NCBI GenBank assembly: GCA_031365425.1
Contig: JANLYB010000012.1
Span: 1 to 13,424, forward strand
Length of the DNA: 13,424 nt
Direction: 5' to 3'
DNA from: JANXVY01 sp031365425
Lineage (GTDB): Bacteria > Pseudomonadota > Alphaproteobacteria > Rhizobiales > Hyphomicrobiaceae
Position 1 is the first letter of the stretch, and each line of letters starts with the position of its first letter. The notes under the pieces were generated by a model. That model was not told the origin of the DNA. It saw only the letters and a list, made by a program, of their open reading frames with translations, and made no database searches. Below, piece by piece: positions 1-7,766 of the stretch. The translations under genes and the position numbers were made by a program.

Positions 1-328
1 GGGATGGTTCCCGATGCCTTGGAGCCAAAGCTTCCCCGGCCATAGCGGACATGTGTCCACGCCATTTCAAAAGTCCCCGCCAAATTGTAGTAAAACCGCC
101 CCGCCGCGCCCCGACTCAATCTGCCAATCGAATCGATGACATCAGAGTCGCCTATACCCCCCTCAACTGTCGAGAGAGATTAAATCTGCGCACGGCAAAG
201 CAAAAATGCGTGTCGAGATTACCTCAGGGAGAGAATATTCTGATCGAAGACGGAGGTGATTTCGGGACCAAAGCTCATCTCACTAAAATGCTTCAAAGCA
301 TTGTTTTAGCAATATAATTCTATTTTTA
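1..328. other. Left flank without a supported gene
   Basis: This stretch lies downstream of pepN. I see no recognisable protein, tRNA or rRNA in it. An 88-codon plus-strand frame (51-317) is open, but it has no ribosome binding site before its ATG, no recognisable motif and a composition that does not look like a protein, so I do not call it. The region holds three GANTC sites (113-117, 130-134, 145-149), an 11-bp dyad AGATTAAATCT (177-187), two copies of TGTCGAGA (168-175, 211-218) and an unused strong Shine-Dalgarno-like GGAGGTGAT (252-260). It becomes visibly AT-rich from about 285. It may be the upstream region of a gene beyond the left edge. Confidence 0.5.
287..302 (-). terminator. Possible weak terminator hairpin after pepN
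   Basis: AATGCTT (287-293) and AAGCATT (296-302) are exact reverse complements, giving a 6-7 bp stem with a very short loop 27 nt past the pepN stop. On the minus strand the stem is followed by TTAG; on the plus strand it is followed by GTTTTAG. The stem is AT-rich and the T-tracts are short, so termination is plausible but not strong. The position supports the end of the minus-strand transcription unit here. Confidence 0.35.
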
Positions 329-2974
329 TCAATCGAGCATTTTCGATACGATCTCGCGTACGTCCCGCGATAGCAATGCAACTTTTGCAATGCGGCCCAG
401 AGCCTTCCGCGCAAGCGCCCGCCGCCCAGGTTCCAGCGTCCGCCAGCTCCGCAAACTCGACACCAGACGCGATGCAACTTGCGGATTGAACTGATCGAGC
501 GCGAGGACCCGATCGGCCAGGAATTCATACCCCGCCCCGTCAGCCCGATGGAAGTTGCGCGGATTGGAATTGGCAAACGTCCCGATCAGCGCGCGCACCT
601 TGTTGGGCGTGCCGATGTTGAACAGCGGATGGTCGAGCAGCGCCCGCACCTCGTCGAATGCCTTCGGCAGCTTCGACTGCGCCTTGGCGGCAAACCAGAT
701 ATCGATGACAAGATCGTCCCCCTGCCAGCGCTCAAGGAAATGCTCGAATGCCTTCGTTGCCCGTTCGCTCTTCACATGGGCTAGCAGAGACAGCGCGCAA
801 GCCTGATCGGTCATATTGGTCGCAGAGAAATAATGGTCGGCTAGCCGCTTTAAGTCCTTTTCCCCGCCACGTGCACTGAGTAGGCCCAAGACGACGTTGC
901 GCAACGCCCGCCGCCCAGCGTCATGCGCATCAGGCGAATAAGGTCCGTTCGTCCGCATCGAGCGGTAAAGCGCTTCCAGATTAGGTCCCAAAATTGTTGC
1001 GACCCGCCGCGAAAGCTGCTCATGCGCGCGCCCTGCCAAGGCCGGATCGACGTCGTCTCCTGCTTCCCGCATCAGATCGGCGACGCTGGGAAGCCGCAGC
1101 AACTCGGCGCGATATGCGGGCTCAAGATTCGCATTCCCAATTGCCACCCCAATCGCCTTGGCAAACGCGGCCCCGCGCGTCGAGCGGCGTCCTTCCTTGA
1201 GGCTTCCATAGATCTGCAATAGCGTCCGCATGGCATACGCCTGCGCGGACTGCCACCGGTTGAATAGATCGCTGTCGTGCGCCGTCAGGAAGGCAAGCTC
1301 GGCATCCGAGTTGTCGAGCGCAAGCTTCACTGGAGCGGAAAACCCCCGTAGCACGGAAAGTACGGGCCGTTTGGCAAGCCCGGTAAACCTGAACCGCTCC
1401 TGGCCCTTCTTGATGAGCAGCACGCCGTCGCTGGCTAACTCTCCCTGTGTCAGCGAGATCGGCAGGTCGCCGCCATCCGCCCCCACAAGCCCGATCCGCA
1501 CCGGTATCGGCAGCGGACGCCGCACAGCCGCCGCCGGCCCCGGCGTAAAGCTTTGCGTGAACGACACATCCAGCGACTTCGCCGCCTTATCAAACGTCAC
1601 CCGGCAATCAAGTTCCGGCGTCCCAGATTGCGAATACCATTTCTGGAAATGGCTCAAATCGTAGCCGGAAACTTCAGCAAAACACGACAGGAATTCTTCG
1701 ATCGTTGCCGCTGTCCCATCGTAGCGATCGAAATACAAATCCATCCCTGCGCGAAAGAACTTCGGTCCGATCAGGCATTCGAGCATGCGGATCAGCTCGG
1801 CACCCTTCTCATATACGGTCGGTGTATAGAAGTTATTGATTTCTATATAGCTTTCAGGACGGACGGGATGCGCCAGCGGTCCCGCATCTTCCGGGAATTG
1901 GGTCGCTTTGAGCTGCCTGACGTCAGTGATCCGTTGAACCGTGCGCGAGCGTTCGTCGGCCGAAAACTCTTGATCGCGATAGACCGTCAGCCCCTCTTTC
2001 AGGCAAAGCTGGAACCAGTCGCGGCACGTAATCCGGTTGCCCGTCCAGTTATGAAAATATTCGTGCGCGACGACGCTCTCGATAGCCTCGAATTGCGCGT
2101 CGGTCGCGGTTTCAGCAGATGCAAGCACAAGCCGGTCATTGAAGATGTTGAGCCCCTTATTCTCCATCGCCCCCATGTTGAAATCCGACACGGCAACGAT
2201 GTTGAACTGCTCGAGATCGTATTCCCGGGCAAACCGCTTTTCGTCCCACGCCATCGCTCGCTTGAGGCTGTCCATTGCCCAAGCCGCGCGCGCCTCCTTG
2301 CCGTGCTCGACATAGATCCGCAGATCGACTTTGCGCCCCGACATCGTCGTGAAGTCCGACGCTATCGACCCCAGATCGCCGGCAACCAGCGCGAACAGGT
2401 AACAAGGCTTGGGGTGCGGATCGTCCCAGATCGCATAGTGCCGCCCTCCGGGTAGCGTGCCGCGTTCCTGCAGATTGCCGTTGGCAAGCAGAACGGGCGC
2501 TTCGCGTACGTCCGCTTCAAGCCGCACAGTGTAACGCGCCAGGATATCGGGACGGTCGAGCATGTATGTGATGCGCCGGAAGCCCTCCGCTTCGCATTGC
2601 GTGCAATACACGCCCTTGGATTGATACAGCCCCTGCAACGCCTTGTTGACGCTCGGATTGATCCGCGTCACCGCTTCAAGCTCAAATGCTCCGACAGGTG
2701 GATTGTGCAGCCGCAGCGTATCGTCTGCGATGCTATAGCTATCGGCTTTGAGTTTGCGCCCGTTGAGCGACAAACTCTCCAGTTCGAACGTCGACCCATC
2801 GAGGACCAGCGATCCCCGCGCCCCATTCGCCAGCGGGTTTGGCTTCAAGCGTAGCTTCGACCGCACACGGGTGTTCTGGCTGTGCAACGCAATGTCGAGC
2901 TGAACCGTCTCAATGAGATAAGCCGGCGGCGTGTAGTCTTTCAGCCTGATGGTGCGGGGGGCGGGTGTGGTCAT
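329..2974 (-). CDS. pepN: Aminopeptidase N (M1 zinc metallopeptidase)
   Basis: This is a cytosolic zinc aminopeptidase that removes N-terminal residues from peptides during intracellular protein turnover. The 881 residues match the usual length of proteobacterial PepN (E. coli about 870). The M1 exopeptidase motif GAMEN is at 268-272. The zinc motif HEYFH is at 304-308, with the third ligand Glu327 at exact HEXXH-X18-E spacing, and the probable transition-state Tyr is at 388. No signal peptide is seen. The order fits PepN: N-terminal beta domain, catalytic domain, small beta domain, and helical C-terminal domain. The ATG start is preceded by a weak GAGAG at 6-nt spacing. It is the last gene of the minus-strand run, 90 nt after the NPD flavoprotein. 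It has no metabolic link to beta-oxidation, so it may be a read-through passenger or have its own promoter. Confidence 0.97.
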   Translation of the reverse strand: MTTPAPRTIRLKDYTPPAYLIETVQLDIALHSQNTRVRSKLRLKPNPLANGARGSLVLDGSTFELESLSLNGRKLKADSYSIADDTLRLHNPPVGAFELEAVTRINPSVNKALQGLYQSKGVYCTQCEAEGFRRITYMLDRPDILARYTVRLEADVREAPVLLANGNLQERGTLPGGRHYAIWDDPHPKPCYLFALVAGDLGSIASDFTTMSGRKVDLRIYVEHGKEARAAWAMDSLKRAMAWDEKRFAREYDLEQFNIVAVSDFNMGAMENKGLNIFNDRLVLASAETATDAQFEAIESVVAHEYFHNWTGNRITCRDWFQLCLKEGLTVYRDQEFSADERSRTVQRITDVRQLKATQFPEDAGPLAHPVRPESYIEINNFYTPTVYEKGAELIRMLECLIGPKFFRAGMDLYFDRYDGTAATIEEFLSCFAEVSGYDLSHFQKWYSQSGTPELDCRVTFDKAAKSLDVSFTQSFTPGPAAAVRRPLPIPVRIGLVGADGGDLPISLTQGELASDGVLLIKKGQERFRFTGLAKRPVLSVLRGFSAPVKLALDNSDAELAFLTAHDSDLFNRWQSAQAYAMRTLLQIYGSLKEGRRSTRGAAFAKAIGVAIGNANLEPAYRAELLRLPSVADLMREAGDDVDPALAGRAHEQLSRRVATILGPNLEALYRSMRTNGPYSPDAHDAGRRALRNVVLGLLSARGGEKDLKRLADHYFSATNMTDQACALSLLAHVKSERATKAFEHFLERWQGDDLVIDIWFAAKAQSKLPKAFDEVRALLDHPLFNIGTPNKVRALIGTFANSNPRNFHRADGAGYEFLADRVLALDQFNPQVASRLVSSLRSWRTLEPGRRALARKALGRIAKVALLSRDVREIVSKMLD

Positions 2975-3002
2975 GCCGTGCTCTCGAACGAGGGTTTGAA
3001 GC

Positions 3003-3023
3003 GGCGCAAATCAGGTCTGCGCC
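3003..3023. repeat. GC-rich hairpin in the pepN leader
   Basis: GGCGCA (3003-3008) and TGCGCC (3018-3023) are perfect inverted arms around a 9-nt loop, in the 90-nt gap before pepN. On the minus strand no T-tract follows, so it is not a standard intrinsic terminator. It could affect pepN leader folding or mRNA stability. Confidence 0.35.
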
Positions 3024-3058
3024 CCGTCAAATCCTGGCCCAAGTCGCCGGTCTGGCGC

Positions 3059-3076
3059 AAGCCTTCAAAAAGGCTT
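3059..3076. repeat. Hairpin spanning the flavoprotein stop codon
   Basis: AAGCCTT (3059-3065) and AAGGCTT (3070-3076) form a perfect 7-bp stem with a 4-nt loop. On the minus strand the structure covers the last Pro-Phe-stop codons of the flavoprotein gene. GCGCCAGA follows rather than a U-run, so it is more likely a 3'-end or processing structure than a terminator. Confidence 0.4.
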
Positions 3077-4024
3077 CGAGAACGCTGCCAATCTGATTCC
3101 AGCTTGAGCATATTCGGCAATCAATTGTCGCGCGAGTTCCGCAACAGGCAGGATCGCTTGGATTCCGGCCACCCCATGCCCCGCTGACCAGACTGTACTC
3201 CAGGCCTTCGCCTCGTGTTCGAGGTCCATACCCTGCGACGGTGCCATCGTCGCAATATCAAGTCCGGCAGCAATGATGGACGGCGCCAGGAAGTTCGCAT
3301 TCACGCCCGAAATCTTAGGCGTATACACAATGTCCTTTGACCCGCACGCAACGATCATGTCCTTGTACGCCGGTTTCGCCATGCTCTCCGCCGTCGCGAT
3401 GAACCGCGTCCCCAGATATGCAAGATCGGCCCCAGCCGCGATAGCGCCTGCCACCGCTCCTCCGCTCGAGATCGAGCCTGCGAGCACCAGCATTTTATCT
3501 CCGCAGATCGGCCTCAGCTCCTGCAACAGCGCAAACGGATTGATCGTCCCCGCATGCCCGCCAGCGCCCGCTGACACTGCGATGACGCCATCCACCCCAG
3601 CCTCAATCGCCTTCTCAGCATGCCGCGCCGAAATCACATCGTGCAGCACGATCCCGCCGTAGCTATGCACCGCGTCTACGACATCTCGAACAGCACCGAG
3701 CGAGGTAATGACGAACGGCACCTTGGCTTTGCAGGTGATCGTAAGGTCAGCCATCAGCCGCGGATTGGTCTTGTGGACGATGAGATTCACGCCGAACGGC
3801 GCAGGCTTTTCTCCTGTTGCCGCCTCATGAGCCGCAAGCGCCTGCGAAATTTCGGCAAGCCAAGACACATAGCCTTCGCTGGTGCGCTGGTTCAATGCCG
3901 GAAAAGAACCTGCAATCCCTGCCTTGCAAGCTTCTATGACCAACTGAGGCCCCGACACCAAAAACATCGGCGCGGCGATCGCAGGCAGCTTCAAAGAACC
4001 GGCAAACAAAGGAGCAAGCGCCAT
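3065..4024 (-). CDS. NPD/nitronate monooxygenase-family flavoprotein
   Basis: This is an FMN-dependent TIM-barrel protein of the 2-nitropropane dioxygenase/nitronate monooxygenase superfamily, which also includes the enoyl-ACP reductase FabK. Numbered from the chosen ATG (319 aa), visible family segments are AAPM (17-20), GVNL (78-81), a barrel His in LHDV (His128), the glycine-rich GAGGHAG (153-159), and the phosphate-binding stretch LAGSISSGGA to GTRF (181-208). The ATG is preferred over an in-frame TTG five codons upstream because GAAAGG sits 7 nt before the ATG and overlaps that TTG. The gene lies between fadD and pepN on the same strand. The family assignment is firm, but the reaction is not. 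Nitronate oxidation is the common database label. The beta-oxidation setting would also allow an enoyl-thioester reductase or an accessory acyl-CoA role, which is inference only. Confidence 0.85.
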   Translation of the reverse strand: MALAPLFAGSLKLPAIAAPMFLVSGPQLVIEACKAGIAGSFPALNQRTSEGYVSWLAEISQALAAHEAATGEKPAPFGVNLIVHKTNPRLMADLTITCKAKVPFVITSLGAVRDVVDAVHSYGGIVLHDVISARHAEKAIEAGVDGVIAVSAGAGGHAGTINPFALLQELRPICGDKMLVLAGSISSGGAVAGAIAAGADLAYLGTRFIATAESMAKPAYKDMIVACGSKDIVYTPKISGVNANFLAPSIIAAGLDIATMAPSQGMDLEHEAKAWSTVWSAGHGVAGIQAILPVAELARQLIAEYAQAGIRLAAFSKPF

Positions 4025-4031
4025 GTGGTGA

Positions 4032-4037
4032 CCTTTC
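4032..4037 (-). promoter_or_regulatory. RBS deciding the flavoprotein start
   Basis: GAAAGG on the minus strand, 7 nt before the ATG at 4024. It overlaps the alternative TTG at 4039-4037 and so favours the ATG. Confidence 0.6.
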
Positions 4038-4121
4038 AACGGGGGTAGCGTTTTCTTCTTCCCGTCGTCTGCATGTCAACGCAAAGAAGATCGGGGTGGA
4101 GGAGCCAAGTCTTGTGGCGAT

Positions 4122-5846
4122 TTATCCCTTCGCAGCGGTAACTTCGTCCTTCAACACACGCCGCAAAACTTTGCCCACATTCGACTTGGGCAACTCGCTG
4201 CGGAAGGTAATCGACCGTGGCACCTTGTACTTGGTCAACTGCTCGCCGCAGAACGCGCGCAGTTCCTCCGCAGTCACGCTGTCGTCCCGGCGGACCACAT
4301 AGGCGCAAACGGCTTCGCCCGAGTTGGGGTCCGGCAACCCGATGACCGCAGCTTCAACCACCTTGGGATGCTTGACGAGAACGTCCTCCACTTCATTGGG
4401 GTAGACGTTGAAGCCCGAAACGATGACCATCTCCTTCAAGCGGTCAACGATCTTGATCTGACCGTCAGGCAGCATCATCGCGAGGTCGCCGGTGCGGAAA
4501 TAGCCATCGGGCGACATGACTTTGGCCGTCTCGTCGGGCCGGTTCCAATACCCAGCCATGACTTGGGGGCCTTTGACGCACAACTCACCGACAGAGCCAG
4601 CCGGCAGTTCATGACCGTCGGCATCGCGGATCGAAACATCCGTCGACGGCCAAGGGTAGCCGACCGTACCGGTGAATGCGGTAATATCAGCCCGGTTAAA
4701 GCACACACCGGGCGATGTTTCCGACAACCCATACCCTTCGATGATGGGCATTCCGGTCAGCTTCTTCCACTTTTCAGCGACCGCCTGTTGTGTGGCCATC
4801 CCACCGGCCAGAGATAGCTGCAAATGATCGAACTTGACCCCCTTGATGTCGGGATGTTCGGCGAGCGCATTGTATAAAGTGTTCACGCCCGCAATCATCG
4901 TGTAGCGGCGCGTTTTCAAGGTCTTAATAAACCCCGGAATGTCGCGCGGATTGGTGATGAGCAGAGAACACGCGCCGCGCTTGGCCATGTAGAGACAGCA
5001 AGCCGTCAGCGCAAAAATATGATAAAGGGGCAGTGCGGTGATCATCACACCGGGCTCATTGGACTTTGCAGTTCCAGCCTTCGCCGCCGGTTCAATCCAC
5101 GCCGCGATTTGCGTGACGTTGGCGATCAAATTCGAATGGCGAAGCGCTGCCCCTTTGGCGACGCCCGTGGTGCCCCCGGTGTATTGCAGGAACGCGATAT
5201 CCGCCGGAACGACCGCGACGGGTTTGAAAGTCCGTCCGCCGCCGACATCCACAACCTTGCTGAATTCGATGGCGCCCGGGATCTGGCTATTGGGCGGAAT
5301 CTTCGTCTTGCGTCCGCCGATGAAGTTGACCAGTTTACCTTTCAGGCCCAGCAGGTCGCCAAGCATCACGCGAATGACACGTTCGACGGGCGCTTCCGCC
5401 GATGCGGCCTTCACCGTATGCTCGAACTGAGCGAGTACAAAGATCGCCCGGGCCCCCGAGTCCTTCAACTGATGGGTAAGTTCACGCGGCGTGTACAGCG
5501 GGTTGACGTTCACGACCGTGCAGCCGGCTTTCAAGATCCCGAACACGATGGGAATGTAGGCCGCAACGTTCGGCATCATGATCGCAACGCGGTCGCCGGG
5601 ACCCAGGCCAGTCGCCTGAAGCCATGCGGCGATGGCCGTCGCGATCTGCCCCACCTTGGCGTAGCTCAGGCCGACGCCGAAACTTTCAAGAGCCGGATTG
5701 GCGCCGAAGTCCCGCACGGCCTTTTCAAATAGATCGTTGATCGTGCCGCCCATGGCATCGTCGATCGAATGGGGCACGCCGGGCGCGTATGAGGCAAACC
5801 AGGGACGCGTCGTCAGTGCGTGCGTCATCGATGCGGATGCTGTCAT
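4122..5846 (-). CDS. fadD: Long-chain fatty acid-CoA ligase
   Basis: An AMP-forming acyl-CoA synthetase that activates fatty acids to acyl-CoA with ATP and CoA, feeding the beta-oxidation enzymes encoded just upstream in the same transcript direction. Residues are numbered from the ATG (574 aa). The adenylate-forming P-loop YTGGTTGVAKG is at 222-232, GYGLSETSP (A5) at 371-379, RTGD (A7) at 451-454, the hinge DRLKE (A8) at 468-472, and PKSNVGK with the adenylation Lys559 (A10) near the C-terminus. All core motifs are intact and the length is normal for FadD. A GTG four codons earlier is open, but TGAGGG lies 5 nt before the ATG and overlaps the GTG, so I chose the ATG. It follows fadE after a 119-nt gap that contains two hairpins, which may uncouple its expression. 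Chain-length preference cannot be read from sequence. Confidence 0.95.
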   Translation of the reverse strand: MTASASMTHALTTRPWFASYAPGVPHSIDDAMGGTINDLFEKAVRDFGANPALESFGVGLSYAKVGQIATAIAAWLQATGLGPGDRVAIMMPNVAAYIPIVFGILKAGCTVVNVNPLYTPRELTHQLKDSGARAIFVLAQFEHTVKAASAEAPVERVIRVMLGDLLGLKGKLVNFIGGRKTKIPPNSQIPGAIEFSKVVDVGGGRTFKPVAVVPADIAFLQYTGGTTGVAKGAALRHSNLIANVTQIAAWIEPAAKAGTAKSNEPGVMITALPLYHIFALTACCLYMAKRGACSLLITNPRDIPGFIKTLKTRRYTMIAGVNTLYNALAEHPDIKGVKFDHLQLSLAGGMATQQAVAEKWKKLTGMPIIEGYGLSETSPGVCFNRADITAFTGTVGYPWPSTDVSIRDADGHELPAGSVGELCVKGPQVMAGYWNRPDETAKVMSPDGYFRTGDLAMMLPDGQIKIVDRLKEMVIVSGFNVYPNEVEDVLVKHPKVVEAAVIGLPDPNSGEAVCAYVVRRDDSVTAEELRAFCGEQLTKYKVPRSITFRSELPKSNVGKVLRRVLKDEVTAAKG

Positions 5847-5851
5847 GAGAG

Positions 5852-5857
5852 CCCTCA
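5852..5857 (-). promoter_or_regulatory. RBS deciding the fadD start
   Basis: TGAGGG on the minus strand, 5 nt before the ATG at 5846. The competing GTG (5858-5856) overlaps this motif and has no better one of its own. Confidence 0.6.
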
Positions 5858-5887
5858 CTAGGTTCGACTTCGGGACGTTCCTCGCAA

Positions 5888-5906
5888 CGCCACTTGATGC
5901 GTGGCG
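5888..5906. repeat. Hairpin 2 in the fadE-fadD gap
   Basis: CGCCAC (5888-5893) and GTGGCG (5901-5906) are perfect inverted arms around TTGATGC. In the minus-strand transcript it lies between the stronger hairpin at 5919-5945 and the fadD start. Confidence 0.4.
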
Positions 5907-5918
5907 CTTATTTTTATG

Positions 5919-5945
5919 TGCCGGCGGAGTTTACCCCCGCCGGCA
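5919..5945. repeat. Strong 9-bp GC hairpin after fadE
   Basis: TGCCGGCGG (5919-5927) and CCGCCGGCA (5937-5945) are exact reverse complements with a 9-nt loop. It begins 20 nt past the fadE stop on the minus strand and is followed by CATAAAAATAAG. There is no U-run, so it does not match an intrinsic terminator on this strand. A role as a 3' stabiliser or intercistronic processing structure separating fadA-fadN-fadE from fadD is plausible. Confidence 0.5.
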
Positions 5946-5965
5946 TTCTTGTCTGTAGCGAGAGT

Positions 5966-7762
5966 TTAGAAAGCTGCTTCTTCAAAAGCCATCATCGTTT
6001 TGCCGCCCGACATGATTTTCGAAAGCAGCGCACCCGTCTCCGGCAGCACGCGTTCGTAATAAAACCGCGCGGTCAGCACCTTGGCTTTATAGAAGCCATC
6101 GGTATCGGCGGCTTCGCCCTCAGCCGTCTTCGCAAGTGCGATCTTCGCCATCCGCGCCCACAGGAACGCGAGAGCCGTCAAACCGAACATGCGCAGATAT
6201 TCCGATGCTGCAGCGCCCGCTTCATCCGGCCGCGCCATGCCCCTTTGAGCAATGACCCCGGTCGCCTGCTGCAGGCGTGTAAACGCCTTGGTCAGCGGGC
6301 CAATGAACTCGGCCATCTGCTCGTCGCCTTCATGTGCCGCGATGAAGTCGGCGACGGGGTGGAAGAACTGCCGCAAGCTGCGTCCGAAGTTGGCGGGCAT
6401 CTTGCGTCCGACGAGGTCGAGCGCCTGCACACCGTTCGTGCCTTCGTAGATCTGCGCGATCCGGCAATCGCGCACGAACTGCTCCATGCCCCATTCGCGG
6501 ATGAAGCCGTGGCCGCCATACACCTGCATGCCGATATTGGTCGCTTCATAGCCAAGGTCGGTGATCAGCGCCTTCACGATGGGTGTGATCAAGGCAACGA
6601 AGTCGTCCGCGTCCTGCCTTGCCTGAGCGTCGGGATGGTGCCCGGCGACATCGCAGGATTCCGCCGCCCATGCGGCGAGCGCACGGCACCCTTCCATGTA
6701 CGCCCGCTGCGTCAGCAGCATGCGCCGTACGTCGGGGTGGACGATGATCGGATCGGCGGGCTTGCTCGGATTTTTCACGCCGGAAAGCGAACGCCCTTGG
6801 ATGCGGTCTTTGGCATACGCGATGGCGTTCTGATACGACACCTCGCCCAGCCCCAAACCCTGCATGCCGACCGAGATGCGTTCCGCGTTCATCATCGTGA
6901 ACATGGCGCGCATGCCCTTGTTGGGCTCCCCGATCAGCCAGCCGGTCGCCGAGTCGAAGTTCATCACGCACGTCGACGAGGCCTTGATGCCCATCTTGTG
7001 CTCAATGGAGCCGCACGAGACGTGATTGCGCTGGCCGAGCGAACCATCTTCTTTCACCATGAACTTCGGCACCAGAAACAGCGAGATGCCTTTAACGCCC
7101 GACGGTGCACCCGGCAAACGCGCCAGCACGAGATGGATGATGTTTTCCGTCAGATCCTGTTCGCCAGCCGAGATGAAGATTTTGGTGCCGGTGATTTGAT
7201 AGCTGCCATCGCCTTGCGGCTTGGCGGACGTGCGCAACATGCCAAGGTCGGTGCCGCAATGCGGCTCGGTCAGGCACATAGTACCCGACCAGCGGCCATC
7301 GACCATCTTGGGCAGATAGGTTGCCTTCTGATGCTCGGTGCCAAAACCCGCCAGCGCAACATAAGCGCCGTAGGTCAGACCCGGATACATGCCGAACGAT
7401 AGGTTCGCGGAGCAGATCATCTCTTCGACGATCGTATTCACGATCTTGGGCAACCCCTGGCCGCCATACTGGGGATCGCAGGCGATGCTGGTCCAGCCGC
7501 CTTCGCGGAACTTGGTGTAGGCTTCCTTGAAGCCCTTCGGCGTGTAGACGACGCCGTTTTCAAGCCGGCAGCCTTCCTCGTCGCCAGACCGGTTGATCGG
7601 CTGGAGCACTTCCTCACACATCTTGGCTGCTTCTTCGAGCACGGGATCGATGAGATCGCGCGTGAAGTCTTCGTAGCCATTGAGCTTGGTGATGTTTTCG
7701 CCATTCATGAGCTCGTACAAAACGAAGCGCATGTCGCGGAGCGGAGCTTTATATGTGGGCAT
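5966..7762 (-). CDS. fadE: Acyl-CoA dehydrogenase (large, C-terminally extended)
   Basis: An FAD-dependent acyl-CoA dehydrogenase making trans-2-enoyl-CoA, the first oxidation of beta-oxidation; electrons would go to ETF, which is not encoded here. At 598 residues it is longer than classic ~380-residue enzymes. After the core (about 30-460) it has a helical C-terminal extension (about 470-598) of the kind seen in the ~600-residue group that includes DmdC and Bacillus FadE. Visible motifs are the conserved N-terminal APLRDMRFVL (6-15), the FAD/substrate motif MCLTEPHCGTD (162-172), YGGHGF (415-420) and IYEGTNG with the probable catalytic base Glu440. The ATG lies 4 nt after the fadN stop with GAGGA 9 nt upstream, so translation is probably coupled. 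Methylmercaptopropionyl-CoA dehydrogenase is an alternative by family, but the fadA-fadN-fadD setting favours fatty acyl-CoA. Confidence 0.93.
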   Translation of the reverse strand: MPTYKAPLRDMRFVLYELMNGENITKLNGYEDFTRDLIDPVLEEAAKMCEEVLQPINRSGDEEGCRLENGVVYTPKGFKEAYTKFREGGWTSIACDPQYGGQGLPKIVNTIVEEMICSANLSFGMYPGLTYGAYVALAGFGTEHQKATYLPKMVDGRWSGTMCLTEPHCGTDLGMLRTSAKPQGDGSYQITGTKIFISAGEQDLTENIIHLVLARLPGAPSGVKGISLFLVPKFMVKEDGSLGQRNHVSCGSIEHKMGIKASSTCVMNFDSATGWLIGEPNKGMRAMFTMMNAERISVGMQGLGLGEVSYQNAIAYAKDRIQGRSLSGVKNPSKPADPIIVHPDVRRMLLTQRAYMEGCRALAAWAAESCDVAGHHPDAQARQDADDFVALITPIVKALITDLGYEATNIGMQVYGGHGFIREWGMEQFVRDCRIAQIYEGTNGVQALDLVGRKMPANFGRSLRQFFHPVADFIAAHEGDEQMAEFIGPLTKAFTRLQQATGVIAQRGMARPDEAGAAASEYLRMFGLTALAFLWARMAKIALAKTAEGEAADTDGFYKAKVLTARFYYERVLPETGALLSKIMSGGKTMMAFEEAAF

Positions 7763-7766
7763 CGGA

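Noticed and set aside
51..317. An 88-codon plus-strand frame in the left flank
   Set aside because: It has no Shine-Dalgarno, no similarity that I recognise, and it ends within the hairpin/AT-rich segment after pepN. It could be real only if conserved in relatives.
1553..2455. A 300-codon plus-strand open frame opposite pepN
   Set aside because: It covers the strand opposite the GAMEN and HEXXH region of pepN. Strong codon bias on the real strand explains the missing stops.
4074..4079. A perfect TTGACA on the minus strand in the fadD-flavoprotein gap
   Set aside because: No acceptable -10 element lies 16-19 bp downstream (AGAAAA or GAAAAC at best), so I do not call a promoter.
5894..7402. 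A 502-codon plus-strand open frame opposite fadE
   Set aside because: It is fully antisense to a gene with all catalytic motifs intact. Its translation is rich in His, Arg and Gln with no recognisable domain, as expected for the reverse complement of a G+C-rich coding frame.
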